Made by a program: the position numbers and the translations under genes | Assembly: GCF_001420595.1 (NCBI RefSeq) | Contig: NZ_LJIX01000006.1 | Span: 2,651,058-2,715,057, forward strand | From: Cytobacillus solani | GTDB taxonomy: Bacteria; Bacillota; Bacilli; Bacillales; Cytobacillaceae | Direction of reading: 5' to 3' | Length of the DNA: 64,000 nucleotides | The notes under the pieces: generated by a model | What the model was told of the DNA's origin: nothing | What the model saw: only the letters and a program-made list of their open reading frames with translations | Database searches by the model: none | In this document: in pieces, positions 35,671 through 44,576 of the stretch | Numbering within the stretch: the stretch's first letter is position 1 | Layout of the letters: every line of letters begins with the position of its first letter

Positions 35671-35694
35671 TAAATGACAGAGTAGTCATTTTTA
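35671..35694. promoter_or_regulatory. TetR operator O2
   Basis: AAATGAC (35672-35678) and GTCATTT (35685-35691) form an inverted repeat with a 6-nt spacer, sharing ATGAC-N6-GTCAT with O1. It lies just upstream of the -35 box. Two sites about 58 bp apart flank the promoter. Confidence 0.7.
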
Positions 35695-35836
35695 CAAAAT
35701 ACTTCTTTTTTGCTGAAATCCGTCTTCTTTTGATAGCTTTTGTCACGAGGCAGGAAAATAGAAGGGTCCTTGCTGAATTAGTAAAAAAAGAATCCAATAT
35801 AGACATTTCATTTCTCAGAAAGGGCTGGAAAACAAA

Positions 35837-36748
35837 ATGAATAAATCATACGCGATTAAAGAAGCAGCAAAAAAATTAAGTGTATCACCTGGAAAATTAA
35901 GGCAGTGGGAAAAAGAGCTTGATGGGCTGCTCGCGATTCCCCGTACTAAGCAGGGAGCACGTTATTATACAGATGATGAAATGAGTCTGCTGGAAACAAT
36001 CAAACAGCTTTATGATAAAAGTCTTAGCAAAGACATGATCAGAGGAATTATCGAAAAGGATTTTCAATTACAGAAGGTATCCAACACTGCCGAAGCAACA
36101 TTATTACCAGTACGATCAGAAAAAGTGGAATCCTCCACATCAAATAATGATATTGACGAATTTCTAGCAGCAATGAAATCATGGAAGGACGAAATAATCG
36201 ATGATGTACGTGATGAAATCCGGCACGGGGTTCGTAAAGAAGTAATTGACGAGGTTAAAAAAGAAATCCTCAAAGGTTCAGTACACACAGTTAAAAGTCT
36301 ATCAGATTCCATATATAAATCAAACGAAAGAACGATCGCCGAAATTGATCATCTTTCCGAGGACATACATAAAATTTCTGAGCATACTTCAGAAAAGCTT
36401 GTAACTTTATCAAAAAGAATTGCAAAGTCTTCAAAAGGTACGACAGAGCAAATTCGCAACCTTGCACATCGTGTGGCGGATTCTTCAGAAGCTGCAGCAG
36501 AAGAGTTTAAAACGATGATTCACTATATTTCTAGCTCTGCCGAGGTTACACATACAGAAATAAGCGCACTTATTGAGACTTTAAACACAGATCGGGAAAT
36601 TTATTTGGAAACGATTCATAGAGAACGTGAGGAGTATTGGAGGGACGTCAACCAGCGTGAAGTGATGTTCCAAGATATGATTTTAAGTTTTAGAAGTGCT
36701 GCGGCAGGCGAAGAAAAGAAGGAGACATGGTGGAAGTTCTGGAAATAA
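35837..36748 (+). CDS. MerR-type DNA-binding protein with long coiled coil (RacA-like architecture)
   Basis: A 303-residue protein. Residues 1-70 are a MerR winged helix (YAIKEAAKKLSVSPGKLRQWEKEL, then KQGARYYTDDEMSLLETI). After a linker, residues 105-290 are charged and heptad-like (for example KSWKDEIIDDVRDEIRHGVRKEV), ending WWKFWK, a short aromatic-basic tail that could bind membrane. This layout recalls RacA, which anchors origins at the pole, and DUF3967-type Bacillus proteins. GAAAGGG lies before the ATG. The true role is unknown; chromosome or plasmid organisation is a reasonable guess. Confidence 0.75.
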   Translation: MNKSYAIKEAAKKLSVSPGKLRQWEKELDGLLAIPRTKQGARYYTDDEMSLLETIKQLYDKSLSKDMIRGIIEKDFQLQKVSNTAEATLLPVRSEKVESSTSNNDIDEFLAAMKSWKDEIIDDVRDEIRHGVRKEVIDEVKKEILKGSVHTVKSLSDSIYKSNERTIAEIDHLSEDIHKISEHTSEKLVTLSKRIAKSSKGTTEQIRNLAHRVADSSEAAAEEFKTMIHYISSSAEVTHTEISALIETLNTDREIYLETIHREREEYWRDVNQREVMFQDMILSFRSAAAGEEKKETWWKFWK

Positions 36749-36799
36749 TCTGCAGGCACTAGTCTAGCACAAACGTATAATAGTCATTGAAAATGTCCA

Positions 36800-36831
36800 C
36801 GTGTGGTGCCTGACACCCTTGGGGTGTCAGG
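36800..36831. repeat. GGTGCCTGACACC-type hairpin
   Basis: CCTGACACC and GGTGTCAGG form a perfect 9-bp stem around CTTGG, preceded by CGTGTGGTG. It has no T tract on either side, so it is a poor terminator. Sequences with GGTGCCTGACACC are, from memory, recurrent in Bacillus intergenic regions; only one copy is seen here. Confidence 0.45.
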
Positions 36832-36842
36832 TATAATGTGGA

Positions 36843-37655
36843 TTATATAGATTCAAAATTCGTTCCATAAAAGATTTCGTCCATCTCAGTAGTCAATCTT
36901 TCAGTAATTTCTTCTACTTCCTCTAAATCGAGCTTTTCCTTCGTATAGCCAAATAAATAATTATTGAGATCAAAGTCACGAATTCTGCATTTTGTATGAA
37001 AAATATGGGATTGATAAATATTGACATCAATCATATCAAATTCATTTTTCACTTCTTCTGGAATATAATTTTGAATGGAACTAATATTGTGATCAATAAA
37101 AAGCTTATGCCCGTCTTTATCCCTTGTAAATCCCCTTACCCGGTAATCAATCGTCATGATATCCGTATCAAAAGAATGAATTAAAAAATTTAAAGCTTTC
37201 AGTGGAGAAATCTCTCCACATGTAGACACGTCAATATCTGCCCGAAATGTACTAATCCCTTCAGACGGGTGATATTCAGGATACGTATGTACTGTAATAT
37301 GACTTTTATCAAGCTGCATGACAACTGACCCTGGAAGAGGTCCGGGTGATTCATTGTATGATTCTGTTGGGACTTCAACAACTGGTCCTTCCGATACAAG
37401 CATTGTCACACTTGCACCTTGAGGCTCATAATCCTGTTGGGCAATATTTAACACATGTGCACCAATAATATCTGAAACACTGTTAAGTATTTTTGTTAAT
37501 CTTTCTGCACTATACTCTTCATCAATGTACTCAATGTATGCTTCGCGCTCCTCTTTTGTTTTTGTATAACAAATATCATACATATTAAAGCTCAACGATT
37601 TCGTTAAGTTATTAAATCCGTGCAATTCAATTCGCTGTTCAGGCGTTAATTCCAA
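36843..37655 (-). CDS. speD: S-adenosylmethionine decarboxylase proenzyme, E. coli class
   Basis: A 270-residue protein, matching the long (class 1A, E. coli) SpeD rather than the 126-residue form of B. subtilis. The self-cleavage site lies at Lys117-Ser118 in [14 protein letters not shown]; Ser118 becomes the pyruvoyl cofactor. [24 protein letters not shown] carries the conserved catalytic Cys. The enzyme makes decarboxylated SAM for spermidine synthesis. The TTG start has GGGGG upstream. No speE is adjacent. Confidence 0.95.
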   Translation of the reverse strand: MELTPEQRIELHGFNNLTKSLSFNMYDICYTKTKEEREAYIEYIDEEYSAERLTKILNSVSDIIGAHVLNIAQQDYEPQGASVTMLVSEGPVVEVPTESYNESPGPLPGSVVMQLDKSHITVHTYPEYHPSEGISTFRADIDVSTCGEISPLKALNFLIHSFDTDIMTIDYRVRGFTRDKDGHKLFIDHNISSIQNYIPEEVKNEFDMIDVNIYQSHIFHTKCRIRDFDLNNYLFGYTKEKLDLEEVEEITERLTTEMDEIFYGTNFESI

Positions 37656-37871
37656 TCGTATTTCCCCCTTATAAAGGTTTTTCCCTCAATTAAATATTGT
37701 TATATTACCCTATTTCACCGATAAAAATCAGCCTTTTCCTTTATAAGTATTTTGCCAAATTTATTTGTAACCAAAAAAAGGGAAAGAGGTCCTGCTATTC
37801 AATTTTATTATTAAAACTTATAATATAGGGAATAAATGATTTTATTAAATGGCAGAAAGGTGGGGTAAGCA

Positions 37872-39011
37872 TTGAGAAGGTTATTCCGTACTTTAGTCCT
37901 GCTGTTCATTTTCATTGTTTCATGGCCTTTTATCGAGAAACAGATTCAGAAAACAGAATATTATCCTATATTGGAATCGATAAAGACGGAAATTCGCGGC
38001 ATAGTCGAACATCCAGATGTTGCTGCCGCCTTAAATAGCATTTATCAAAAAGTCAATGAAATAACAGGAAACGAAGATCCTTCACCACTTAGTCCGAATA
38101 AAAATAATAATTCTGAAACAAATCAAGTAAAAAAACCCAATTTATCTATCCCGACTGAACAAGTCTTTTCGATTCATAACATCATTCTAGGAGAACAACT
38201 GTCTGAAGTGGAGGAAGAAATCGGAACGGCAAAGCGTACCTCTTGGAATGAATATGGAACTGAATGGCATACGTATCATGATGATTATCAAAATTTTTTA
38301 ATGATTGCATACGATGAAAATAATACGGTTGTTGGGTTGTATACGAACCAAGATTTAATTACTTCTTCTGTTGGCATTGAACAAGGGAGTACAAAAAACG
38401 ACGTCCATGAAAAATTAGGAGATCCATTAGACAAAATCCGTAAAGGAATGACCTACTTTCAACTGGAGAACGATCGTGATTATGATGTGTACGTTCTAGA
38501 TGAAAGTTTTGTGACTATTTTTTACGATAAGCACAAGGGTAATACTGTCACTTCTCTTCAAATTATTACCCAAGAACTTGAATCAAATAAAAAAAATTTT
38601 TATTCTAACGGTAGTCAACAATTAAAAGAAGGCTTTGAATATCAGCTCTTTGACTTAACGAATGCTGCTCGAGTTAATCATCAATTGAATGTATTAGGAT
38701 GGGATGAACACGTCAAAGAAACGGCAAGGAAACATAGCAAGGATATGGCAGAAAATAATTACTTTTCTCATACAAATCTTGATGGACTATCCCCGTTTGA
38801 CCGCATGAGTGAGGATGATATTTTCTATACATTTGCTGGAGAGAATTTGGCAACTGGACAGTTCAGCAGCATTTTTGCACATGAAGGACTAATGAATTCA
38901 CTTGGGCATCGAGAAAACATCCTTCGTCCCGAATATCAATATTTAGGTGTCGGAGTTGCTTTTAATGAGGACTCACATCCTTATTACACAGAGAATTTTT
39001 TCAGAAGGTAA
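37872..39011 (+). CDS. Membrane-anchored CAP-domain protein (YlbC-like)
   Basis: A 379-residue protein with an N-terminal signal anchor (LFRTLVLLFIFIVSWPF). About residues 105-245 form the CAP-associated domain (VGIEQGSTKNDVHEKLGDP) and 255-379 a CAP/SCP domain with ETARKHSKDMAENNYFSHTNLDG and GHRENILRPEYQYLGVGVAF. The same domain order occurs in B. subtilis YlbC. CAP domains of this bacterial group are extracellular; their activity is unsettled. The TTG start at 37872 follows AAGGTGGGG. Confidence 0.87.
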   Translation: MRRLFRTLVLLFIFIVSWPFIEKQIQKTEYYPILESIKTEIRGIVEHPDVAAALNSIYQKVNEITGNEDPSPLSPNKNNNSETNQVKKPNLSIPTEQVFSIHNIILGEQLSEVEEEIGTAKRTSWNEYGTEWHTYHDDYQNFLMIAYDENNTVVGLYTNQDLITSSVGIEQGSTKNDVHEKLGDPLDKIRKGMTYFQLENDRDYDVYVLDESFVTIFYDKHKGNTVTSLQIITQELESNKKNFYSNGSQQLKEGFEYQLFDLTNAARVNHQLNVLGWDEHVKETARKHSKDMAENNYFSHTNLDGLSPFDRMSEDDIFYTFAGENLATGQFSSIFAHEGLMNSLGHRENILRPEYQYLGVGVAFNEDSHPYYTENFFRR

Positions 39012-39044
39012 ATGGCTGGGCTATGGATGGGTCCAGCCAAATTT

Positions 39045-39320
39045 TTAGGGAAAGTATAACTCTACTCGTTTATTGTCTTTTTCCAAAAAATAAAAATTCT
39101 TAAATTCAGTCCGTTGTGTGAAGTACATAAATCCATCAAAAGGAAGTGCAAAAACAATCATTCCCTCCTTGCTGAATTGAAGCAGACAATCGACAATTTG
39201 AAGGGATTCAAAAAAAAGACCTTCTCTTTGAACTAATTCATCTTCTTCGTAAAAGTTTATAATCACTTGTTGATTTTTAAATTGGCTTAGAGAATGTATA
39301 TTAGCTAATGTTGTTTCCAT
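39045..39320 (-). CDS. Unrecognised 91-residue protein
   Basis: The ATG at 39320 is preferred; an upstream in-frame ATG would overlap the previous gene by 46 bases. The protein is rich in aromatic residues and beta-prone (QQVIINFYEEDELVQREGLFFE, FALPFDGFMYFTQRTEFKNFYFLEKD). The start overlaps the stop of the upstream 86-codon gene by 16 bases, so the two are probably translated together. No family was recognised. Confidence 0.6.
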   Translation of the reverse strand: METTLANIHSLSQFKNQQVIINFYEEDELVQREGLFFESLQIVDCLLQFSKEGMIVFALPFDGFMYFTQRTEFKNFYFLEKDNKRVELYFP

Positions 39321-39565
39321 ACTCGTAATACATACCCCCCACATCCGCACTGATCGATAAATTTCATCTGAATCGTATCACCAAAAACCTCTGTTAATAA
39401 TGGGACGAAATAATCAGTTGGATTTCCAAATTGTCCTGAGGTTACTAAATTCACGTAGTAGCCTGGTTCAGTCTCCTGCACTGCTTTAATCCCATCCTCA
39501 ATGATTAGATCAACATTGTCTTCATATTCATTATGCTCAAGATCCATTGACCAATTTTTCCCCAC
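39305..39565 (-). CDS. Unrecognised 86-residue protein with a CGCGGY motif
   Basis: A small acidic protein, 86 residues. Its middle reads EPGYYVNLVTSGQFGNPTDYF and its end KFIDQCGCGGYVLRVW, a C-x-C-G-G pair that might bind metal. It forms a two-gene unit with the next small gene. The start ATG at 39565 follows GGGGAATAATAGGTGGGG in a purine-rich leader. Confidence 0.65.
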   Translation of the reverse strand: MGKNWSMDLEHNEYEDNVDLIIEDGIKAVQETEPGYYVNLVTSGQFGNPTDYFVPLLTEVFGDTIQMKFIDQCGCGGYVLRVWKQH

Positions 39566-39908
39566 CTATTATTCCCCCTTGGCCGATAACTTCCTGCTTC
39601 ATCTTTTGTGGTAATGAAGATAATCCAATCATATCATATAAAAAAATTAAATCGCATCCATTTTAGGCGGAATTATTGTGTCAAAAAAAACAAGATTGAA
39701 TCGAAATCATAAGCAGAGAAAGAGCAAGAAATGCTGGTTATTTTATTTATGTTGATAAGGAGCGATATGCATTAACTTAAACAGATAGTAAGGCCATGGA
39801 GCAAGATTAAACCAAATTTTAATTGATCTCCAGATTATCAAAAAAAATGAGGATCTATTATCGTCCATCTTCCTCCAGCTTTACCGCGTATGACGACTAT
39901 CAATCAAA

Positions 39909-39935
39909 AAACGTCTAGACAACACCTAGACGTTT
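39909..39935 (-). terminator. Rho-independent terminator of azoR
   Basis: AAACGTCTAG and CTAGACGTTT form a perfect 10-bp stem around ACAACAC, with six T on the minus strand. The stretch 39566-39908 before it holds no supported gene; a short frame with several stops reads RARNAGYFIYVDKERYALT and may be a fragment of something lost. Confidence 0.88.
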
Positions 39936-39953
39936 GATCACTTTCTCTTTTTA

Positions 39954-40589
39954 TTAAAAAGTATGAGCTAGATCCTTGGCTCGAGCAATCGCATTTGCCT
40001 TAATTTCCTCTGCCTTATTTGGTTGTGCATTATGTCCTTCTATGAACAATCCTTCTAATATTGGTATGCCAAAAAATTGCATTATAATTTGAATATAACG
40101 ATGGCCCATTTCCATTTCAGCAGCTGGACCTTCTGAATAATAACCTCCTCGAGCCTGAATATGTAAGGCTTTTTTATCCGGCAGTAGTCCAATAGGTCCT
40201 TGTTCCGTATATTTAAATGTCTTTCCTGCTACTGCGACAGAGTCCAAATATGCTTTCATGATTGGAGGAAAGGAAAAATTCCATAAAGGAGTCACAAACA
40301 CATACTTATCCCCTTCTACAAACTGGCTGCTTAATTCATCCAGGCGACTCACTTTACCTTTCTCCTCTGCTGTTAAATCGTCAAAAGCTGAACCAGTACG
40401 CAGTTTCCCCCACCCGCTGAACACATCTGCATCAATATGTGGAATCTGCTCTTTATATAAATCAATGGTCACAATTTCATCATTCGGATTAGCTTCTTTA
40501 TAAGTATCAATGAATGCTTTTCCAACTGCCATGCTATATGATTGTGTTTCATTATGAGGGTGTGCTGTTATGTATAGAACTCTTGCCAT
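39954..40589 (-). CDS. azoR: FMN-dependent NADH-azoreductase
   Basis: A 211-residue flavodoxin-like enzyme. [23 protein letters not shown] binds the FMN phosphate, [25 protein letters not shown] is the family core, and [14 protein letters not shown] follows. AzoR enzymes reduce quinones and azo compounds by two-electron steps and protect against thiol stress. AAGGAAGG lies before the ATG. It ends at a strong terminator. The paralogue (azoR1 or azoR2 in Bacillus terms) cannot be told. Confidence 0.93.
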   Translation of the reverse strand: MARVLYITAHPHNETQSYSMAVGKAFIDTYKEANPNDEIVTIDLYKEQIPHIDADVFSGWGKLRTGSAFDDLTAEEKGKVSRLDELSSQFVEGDKYVFVTPLWNFSFPPIMKAYLDSVAVAGKTFKYTEQGPIGLLPDKKALHIQARGGYYSEGPAAEMEMGHRYIQIIMQFFGIPILEGLFIEGHNAQPNKAEEIKANAIARAKDLAHTF

Positions 40590-40621
40590 CTTTCACTCAA
40601 CCTTCCTTAATGTATTTAAAT

Positions 40622-40771
40622 CTAATCCTCGCTATTTACTGAATATGGGTTTTGCCCAATACTTGTCCTCATTTCCTCTGTTAGTTCGAATGGAATTTCC
40701 TTTTGTAGTTCATGGTTATTTTTACTGTCTCGCTGAAATCTTCCATCATAATGCAAGGGCTGCTGATTCAT
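40622..40771 (-). CDS. Small 49-residue hydrophilic protein
   Basis: The ATG at 40771 has GGAGGGGG eight bases upstream, the best site nearby; an in-frame ATG 15 codons earlier has none. The product, starting MNQQPLHYDGRFQRD and ending GQNPYSVNSED, is polar and rich in Asn, Gln and Glu, with no membrane segment. It could be a small spore or cytoplasmic protein. No family was recognised. Confidence 0.55.
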   Translation of the reverse strand: MNQQPLHYDGRFQRDSKNNHELQKEIPFELTEEMRTSIGQNPYSVNSED

Positions 40772-40862
40772 TATTTTACCCCCTCCAATGTTTCTGTAAA
40801 TAATGTCCTTCTCCATATAGAAGGTATACTATTATCATTCCCTTTTCTTTATAAAAAAATCA

Positions 40863-40894
40863 AAAAAGCCAGAATGCTGACGTTCTGGCTTTTT
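40863..40894 (-). terminator. Rho-independent terminator of the nos genes
   Basis: AAAAAGCCAGAA and TTCTGGCTTTTT form a perfect 12-bp stem around an 8-nt loop, with A and T runs on both sides. The arm overlaps the nosF stop codon. Confidence 0.9.
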
Positions 40895-41591
40895 AACTTG
40901 CACTAATCTCCTTTTGATGAATGGACAAAAATACTTCTTCTAACGATTTGCACTCGTGGTCACGATATATACAGTCCAAAGTTCCAAATGACTTAACCTT
41001 TCCATTAAATAAGATTAATACTTTATCTGCGATTTCAATGGCATCTCTCATAATATGGCTGCTAACAATCACCGTTTTCTGCTGTTTTTTCAATGTTTGA
41101 ATGACTTCTTTAAATTGAATGACCCAATACGGATCCAAACCGTTCGTCGGTTCATCTAGGATATAAATATCTGTATTCGCTAATAGGCATTGGGCTAAAT
41201 TTAACCGCTGAGACATCCCTTTAGAGAACCCTCCAACCCTTTGATTACGTTTCTCCCATAAGCCAACATCTACTAGAACTTCTTGAATTCTCACTTTTGG
41301 TGTGTTCAAAAATGTCCCATAATAATTTAATATCTCAATAGGGGTAAATTCGGGAGGAAAATTCATTTGGTCAGGCATATAGGCAAATGGCTTCTTCTTT
41401 TCCGAGTGAAAAACGACCTGGCCAGTAGATGAATTTTCAATGCCTGTTAAGATTTTAATCATTGTACTTTTTCCAGCACCATTCCCGCCGCATAATACAA
41501 TGCATTCTCCTTTATTTATTGTAAGATCTACAGGGGCCAAGGCTATTTTGTTTTTATATTTTTTTGAAATATTCTGCAGCTCTAAAATCAT
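40893..41591 (-). CDS. nosF: ABC transporter ATPase NosF
   Basis: A 232-residue ATPase with Walker A GGNGAGKST, signature GFSKGMSQR, Walker B YILDEPTNGLD and VSSHIM. It follows a NosY-type permease by one base, after nosD and nosL, so it is named NosF by context. NosDFY complexes energise copper-site assembly for nitrous oxide reductase at the outer face of the membrane. The ATG at 41591 is chosen over GTG 41600 because GGGG is then eight bases away. Confidence 0.87.
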   Translation of the reverse strand: MILELQNISKKYKNKIALAPVDLTINKGECIVLCGGNGAGKSTMIKILTGIENSSTGQVVFHSEKKKPFAYMPDQMNFPPEFTPIEILNYYGTFLNTPKVRIQEVLVDVGLWEKRNQRVGGFSKGMSQRLNLAQCLLANTDIYILDEPTNGLDPYWVIQFKEVIQTLKKQQKTVIVSSHIMRDAIEIADKVLILFNGKVKSFGTLDCIYRDHECKSLEEVFLSIHQKEISAS

Positions 41592-41592
41592 A

Positions 41593-42546
41593 TTAAACAC
41601 CCCTTTTTTTCAATAAATAAGTGGATGAGGCAATGGTTAGAAACAGTAGAATGATTATCGATAGGAAAAGAGCACCAGTTAGCATGCCATTGTCTGCCCA
41701 TTTTTCTATCATTAAATATTCTGGACCAAATACATATTCTGCATTTAATTTTGATATTGACCACACACGAATGGATTCCACAGGGTTTAGTAAGATGAGT
41801 GAGAATAGACTCCCTAGCTTCATTGAATAAGGGATCCAATCGACAATCGAAAAGATGACAAATTCATAGACAAATACAACAATACTCCAGAAAAATAACG
41901 CAAAGGATAAACCTTGCATTCTTGTTTTGCTGACTGCTCCGATGAATAAAGCTGCTGCGGAAAATACGACGATGAGCAGCATGTTAACCGCCATAAAAAC
42001 AAGATAGATCGATCCTTCAAATGATTTACCTATCAGAGATAGAATGAGACCAAATGAGCCGTATGAAATCCCCATTACAACAAATAATGATAAGACTAAA
42101 GAAACAAACTTGCTACACATATAATGCCAATACGAAACCTGATAGGTCTTAAACAATGAAAACCTGCCACTCTCCTTATCAGCAATGATTGAATTTGCTC
42201 CTAGTATTAAACAGATGATTGGAATAAGCCATAAGGATAAATTGATTAACATCGCAATGGATCTATTATATGCCGATTGGTTCACTTCTTCTGATGAGCT
42301 AACCTCTTTCTTAATCTCTTTTAATCCATACCATTCCGGATTCACATTCATCGTCTCAATATTTGTATTAACTGATTCTAATCCATATGTGGTTTCTACA
42401 GGATCTGATTTAATCGATTGTAAACCGTAAAAATATAGTAATACAGATAAAAATAGAAATAATATCATGAAGTTTAAAAGCCACTTACTGCGTAATAATA
42501 GTTGTAATTCGTGCTTTACCATTGATAATAGTAATGTAGGCTTCAT
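41593..42546 (-). CDS. nosY: ABC transporter permease NosY
   Basis: A 317-residue permease with six helices (for example LIPIICLILGANSIIADKESGRFSLFKTY). The cytoplasmic DKESGRF turn is typical of NosY and related ABC-2 type permeases. A large extracytoplasmic loop follows helix 1. The ATG at 42546 lies eight bases after AGGAGG; the ATG two codons earlier is too close. It forms the membrane part of a NosDFY complex. Confidence 0.87.
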   Translation of the reverse strand: MKPTLLLSMVKHELQLLLRSKWLLNFMILFLFLSVLLYFYGLQSIKSDPVETTYGLESVNTNIETMNVNPEWYGLKEIKKEVSSSEEVNQSAYNRSIAMLINLSLWLIPIICLILGANSIIADKESGRFSLFKTYQVSYWHYMCSKFVSLVLSLFVVMGISYGSFGLILSLIGKSFEGSIYLVFMAVNMLLIVVFSAAALFIGAVSKTRMQGLSFALFFWSIVVFVYEFVIFSIVDWIPYSMKLGSLFSLILLNPVESIRVWSISKLNAEYVFGPEYLMIEKWADNGMLTGALFLSIIILLFLTIASSTYLLKKRGV

Positions 42547-42584
42547 ATCCATTGCCTCCTAATCGGTTGACCATCATCCTTTAC

Positions 42585-43058
42585 CTAATGACCGTGTTCC
42601 ATACCTCCAGACTTAAAGCTTTTCATATCTGCTTTTAATAGCTCCTCTTTCGAATACATATCACAATCATGTTTTTTTTGGAATTGAGAAGCTTTTTCTT
42701 CGGATTCGAATCCTGCAATTCCATAACTCATTGGACTTTCAATGGACGTACCTTGGACAAAAGTACTTTTATCAAAATCTATCCATTCCTCTGTTTCGAA
42801 ATCATGAATAAATGCTGCTTCATATTTAGGGCTTTTCTGCTGTAGATAATTAATCATACAGCCAATATCATCAAATAAAAGTGGTTTTCCATCCTCTAAA
42901 ATAATTTGTGCGGCTGATTTCAGCTCCTCAATACCCATTTTACATTCAGCACATGATTCCTCATTTGCCTTTATTTCAACTGGTGCAGCAGCCTTCGACT
43001 GGCAGCCTGCTAATAAAAGTATAAATCCAATCATTAGCATCAACACTTTACACTTCAT
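42585..43058 (-). CDS. nosL: NosL copper-binding lipoprotein
   Basis: A 157-residue protein with a lipobox LLLAGC (Cys19), so it is anchored on the outer face. The NosL signature C-x-x-C-x-M is present as CAECKMG (Cys36, Cys39, Met41), which binds Cu(I). FDDIGCMINYL and the Met/His-rich tail (GGMEHGH) are also typical. NosL delivers copper to NosD/NosZ in known systems. Its start overlaps the nosD stop by eleven bases. Confidence 0.92.
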   Translation of the reverse strand: MKCKVLMLMIGFILLLAGCQSKAAAPVEIKANEESCAECKMGIEELKSAAQIILEDGKPLLFDDIGCMINYLQQKSPKYEAAFIHDFETEEWIDFDKSTFVQGTSIESPMSYGIAGFESEEKASQFQKKHDCDMYSKEELLKADMKSFKSGGMEHGH

Positions 43059-44409
43059 GCTTACCCCTCCCCAACTTCAAAAGAATTGAAAGACTTCCAA
43101 TTAAAACAATAAGAAAGGTGACAATCTGCATTACATTAAATGTAGCATTTGAAATAACCGCTTCCTCAGAATTTCCTTTATTCCAGCTAACTGGTGCAGG
43201 CTTAACAAGCGGAGATTCATCAATAACAAAGGAATCAGATGGCATCGGTGTGTACTGCTCAATCATATTCCATAGCTCCACTGCTGGACTTTGATAAAAA
43301 ATGCTTAAATAGGGCTCCTCGCTCGTCATATTATAAAAAACATCTCCGCTTTTGTAAGCATAATCAACGAGCTCGTCATTATTCAAATTAAGTGAGCCAT
43401 GATCATCAAAATAGTTTCCGTAATTATCCTGAGTAAAAAGATTTGTATTTTCCTGATCTGAAATGATTTGCCTTGTATTATGATAAAAATTATTTAAATA
43501 AATCGTATTCTCATCCGAAGCTTCTCTCAATTCCAGCCCTGTGTGATTTCCGATAAAGGTATTAAACTCGAAAGTATTGCGCTTCGCATTTTCAAGCAAA
43601 ATCCCCTTAAAGTTCCCTTGCATTATATTAGAAGAGATTTTCGAATCAAAGGTATCAAAGATAAACATGCCTGCTCCATCAATCTTCGTATTTAAATAGA
43701 AAGAATTAGCCACGATGGATATTTCATTACTCTGCATAATCATTAACCCATTTACACTTTCCCTGACCTCATTCTGTGCAATGAGTACAGTTCTTGAATC
43801 CATCGTGTGTACACCATACCTTGCCCTTACCATTTGATTCCCTCTAATTTCACAGAAATTGGAATACGAAACATAAATACCATCCTGAGTATCATAAATA
43901 AAGTTGCTTGTAGCCACAGAATTCGGTGCTTTTACTAAATAAATCCCATACCCTTTATGATTGCTGCTTCCTTTAAAACTAGTTATCACATTATTCTCCA
44001 TCCGATGCCCATAGCTTTCCTTAGCATAAATTCCATGGAAAACATCTTGGATGATATTTTTATGGATAAAGGAACGATTTCCTTTCACATATATTCCAGC
44101 ATTTTGTGATCCACTGCCTTCAATTTGAAGACCTTCTACTGTCACATCATCCGCTTCAATCGTTAGGACATTTCCGCTTCCAGGACCAATCAGTTTTGCC
44201 CCTTCTTCTCCAATTAAATGGACGGGTTTACTAATCGTAAAAGCTCCTACATACTCTCCTGCCTCTAACTTTATGACTCTGTTTTCACTCGTATTTGCTA
44301 ATGCCTCTTGCAGCTCATTCCCATCCGTTACTGAAACTTCTTCAGCATTTGCCTTACCAATAAAAATGAACCAAACGAGCACGATAAATATTCCAATCTT
44401 CTTATACAT
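43048..44409 (-). CDS. nosD: NosD, periplasmic copper-site maturation protein
   Basis: About 453 residues from the ATG at 44409 (AGGTGA upstream); an earlier in-frame ATG would put 18 residues before the signal peptide IGIFIVLVWFIFIGKANA. The body is a right-handed parallel beta-helix (CASH/PbH1 repeats such as GIYVKGNRSFIHKNIIQDV and GIYLVKAPNSVATSNFIYD). A C-terminal helix (TFLIVLIGSLSILLKLG) anchors it. NosD works with NosFY to build the copper centres of NosZ. It follows nirK by about 170 bp with a hairpin between. Confidence 0.92.
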   Translation of the reverse strand: MYKKIGIFIVLVWFIFIGKANAEEVSVTDGNELQEALANTSENRVIKLEAGEYVGAFTISKPVHLIGEEGAKLIGPGSGNVLTIEADDVTVEGLQIEGSGSQNAGIYVKGNRSFIHKNIIQDVFHGIYAKESYGHRMENNVITSFKGSSNHKGYGIYLVKAPNSVATSNFIYDTQDGIYVSYSNFCEIRGNQMVRARYGVHTMDSRTVLIAQNEVRESVNGLMIMQSNEISIVANSFYLNTKIDGAGMFIFDTFDSKISSNIMQGNFKGILLENAKRNTFEFNTFIGNHTGLELREASDENTIYLNNFYHNTRQIISDQENTNLFTQDNYGNYFDDHGSLNLNNDELVDYAYKSGDVFYNMTSEEPYLSIFYQSPAVELWNMIEQYTPMPSDSFVIDESPLVKPAPVSWNKGNSEEAVISNATFNVMQIVTFLIVLIGSLSILLKLGRGKHEV

Positions 44410-44448
44410 GTGAGCTTCACCTGCCCTGCACATTTCCACCATATAAAA

Positions 44449-44500
44449 GGGCAGCATTCCCAATTGATCTATTTTTTATCATTCAGGGAAAGTACTGCCC
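44449..44500 (-). terminator. Imperfect hairpin between nirK and nosD
   Basis: On the minus strand GGGCAGTACTTTCCC pairs with GGGAATGCTGCCC around an A-rich loop, followed by TTTT. It could partly end nirK transcription, letting read-through feed the nos genes. Confidence 0.6.
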
Positions 44501-44576
44501 ATTAATTTGTCAAAAAGGGTTCACTTTTGTATTGTTTTTATATATAATATGTGTGTGTTGTTTTTATGAAAATTTA

